DNA of 15,194 nucleotides from NCBI GenBank assembly GCA_040881985.1, contig JBBECE010000035.1, positions 1 through 15,194 of the forward strand. The letters run 5' to 3'. Both the position numbers and the translations under genes were made by a program. The notes under the pieces are model-generated. The model was not told where the DNA came from and ran no database searches. It worked only from the letters and a program-made list of their open reading frames with translations. This document shows, piece by piece, positions 14,445 through 15,194 of this stretch. This DNA comes from JBBECE01 sp040881985. Lineage in GTDB: Bacteria; Pseudomonadota; Alphaproteobacteria; Rhizobiales; Devosiaceae. Positions within the stretch are counted from its first letter, which is position 1, and each line of letters starts with the position of its first letter.

Positions 14445-15194
14445 ATGTCATTGAGTACACACACCGGGCCGGCCAGCCCGCCGTCGCGTTTCGCGCAGGG
14501 GCTGCTGGATTTGCTCGAGCGGGTCGAATACCGGCCCGCCACCTACTCCGAAGATGTCGAGGAAATCTACCGGCTGCGCTACGAAGCGTACCGTCGCGAG
14601 GGCTATATTCCCGAAAACCCCGACCGCCGCTGCATCGACGGGCTCGACGAGGCGCCGAACGTCTACAAGATCGGGGTCTATCTCGACGGGCGGCTGGTGA
14701 GCTCGATCCGCGTCCATCACGTCACCGGCCAGCATCGCCATTCAGCCGGCATGTGGGCCTATCCCGACGTGATCGGGCCGATGCTCGACGATGGAATGAG
14801 TTTCGTCGATCCGAGCCGGTTCACCACCGATTACGAAGTCTCGCTCGAATATCCGGCGCTGTCCTACCTGACGCTGCGCCTCGGGGTGATGGCATCGGAC
14901 TATTTCCGCGCCGACTATTGCCTGCAGATCGTGCGGCCCGAGCACGGGCCGTTCTACCGGCGGATCTTCCAGTCGAAGCCCCTGGCCGAGGTGCGCGCCT
15001 ATGCCGGGCTGAGCTTTCCGGTGCAGCTTTACGGCTCGCACGTGCCCACGACGCTCGACGGCATCTACCGGCGGCACCCGTTCTTCATGTCGACGCCGGG
15101 CGAGCAGCGGATGATGTTCCGCCGCGACGAGCGCGGGGTGGCGCCGCTGACGGTGCTGCCGACGGCGCGCTTCGCGCACCGGGCCCGGCTCGCC
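14445..15194 (+). CDS. Acyltransferase of the FeeM / acyl-homoserine-lactone synthase type (3' end outside window)
   Basis: The 250 codons visible are open to the window edge. Residues about 27-190 resemble GNAT-fold autoinducer and N-acyl amino acid synthases (FeeM-like). The section begins VEYRPATYSEDVEEIYRLRYEAYRREGYIP and continues with an acidic ID-x-LDEAPNVYKIGVYLDGRLVSSIRVHHV strand pair. A middle block (FVDPSRFTTDYEVS) and a VMASDYFRADYCLQIVRPEHGPFYRRIF block follow; the latter is typical of enzymes that take acyl groups from acyl-ACP. The product could be an acylated amino acid or a related lipid signal, but sequence alone cannot name it. The ATG is preceded by TTGGGG about 10 bases upstream. 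An inverted repeat with a CtrA half-site lies in the 181-bp gap behind the GGDEF-EAL gene. It is distinct from classical LuxI, and there is no LuxR regulator in the window. Confidence 0.65.
   Translation, partial: MSLSTHTGPASPPSRFAQGLLDLLERVEYRPATYSEDVEEIYRLRYEAYRREGYIPENPDRRCIDGLDEAPNVYKIGVYLDGRLVSSIRVHHVTGQHRHSAGMWAYPDVIGPMLDDGMSFVDPSRFTTDYEVSLEYPALSYLTLRLGVMASDYFRADYCLQIVRPEHGPFYRRIFQSKPLAEVRAYAGLSFPVQLYGSHVPTTLDGIYRRHPFFMSTPGEQRMMFRRDERGVAPLTVLPTARFAHRARLA

Overview
The window is GC-rich chromosomal DNA from an alphaproteobacterium, most likely in the Hyphomicrobiales (Rhizobiales) or a close neighbour. The gene content supports this: a K+-independent proton-pumping pyrophosphatase, an imuA-imuB-dnaE2 mutagenesis cassette behind an alphaproteobacterial LexA box (GTTC-N7-GTTC), CtrA-type sites, and palindromic mosaic repeats of the RIME type. 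Genus and species cannot be told from the sequence alone.

Layout. Positions 1-3630 hold a minus-strand block. In transcription order it is a TerB-like protein, a YggT membrane protein, a DUF167 protein and hppA, which is cut by the left window edge. A 139-bp mosaic repeat lies between DUF167 and hppA and supplies the last codons and stop of the DUF167 gene. Positions 3704-9441 hold the plus-strand SOS mutagenesis operon imuA-imuB-dnaE2. Its genes overlap (104 bp, then 4 bp), and imuB carries an in-frame, hairpin-rich repeat of about 120 bp. Positions 9421-11667 hold a second minus-strand block: aldo/keto reductase, LacI-family regulator, pterin-4a-carbinolamine dehydratase. The last two overlap by one base. 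Positions 11927-15194 read on the plus strand: a membrane-anchored PAS-GGDEF-EAL protein, then a gene for an acyltransferase resembling N-acyl amino acid or acyl-homoserine-lactone synthases, cut by the right edge.

How the genes fit together. ImuA, ImuB and DnaE2 form the known translesion-synthesis machinery of bacteria lacking polymerase V: ImuB is a catalytically dead adaptor and DnaE2 the polymerase. The last two genes may form a signalling pair. A perfect CtrA consensus lies upstream of the GGDEF-EAL gene, and a CtrA half-site embedded in an inverted repeat lies upstream of the acyltransferase gene. This suggests cell-cycle control of c-di-GMP turnover and perhaps of an acylated amino-acid product.

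The most unusual feature is two unrelated palindromic repeats that have each become protein-coding: one inside ImuB, one forming the C-terminus of the DUF167 protein. No tRNA, rRNA, CRISPR array, insertion sequence or phage gene was seen, and no gene-free stretch exceeds 300 bp.
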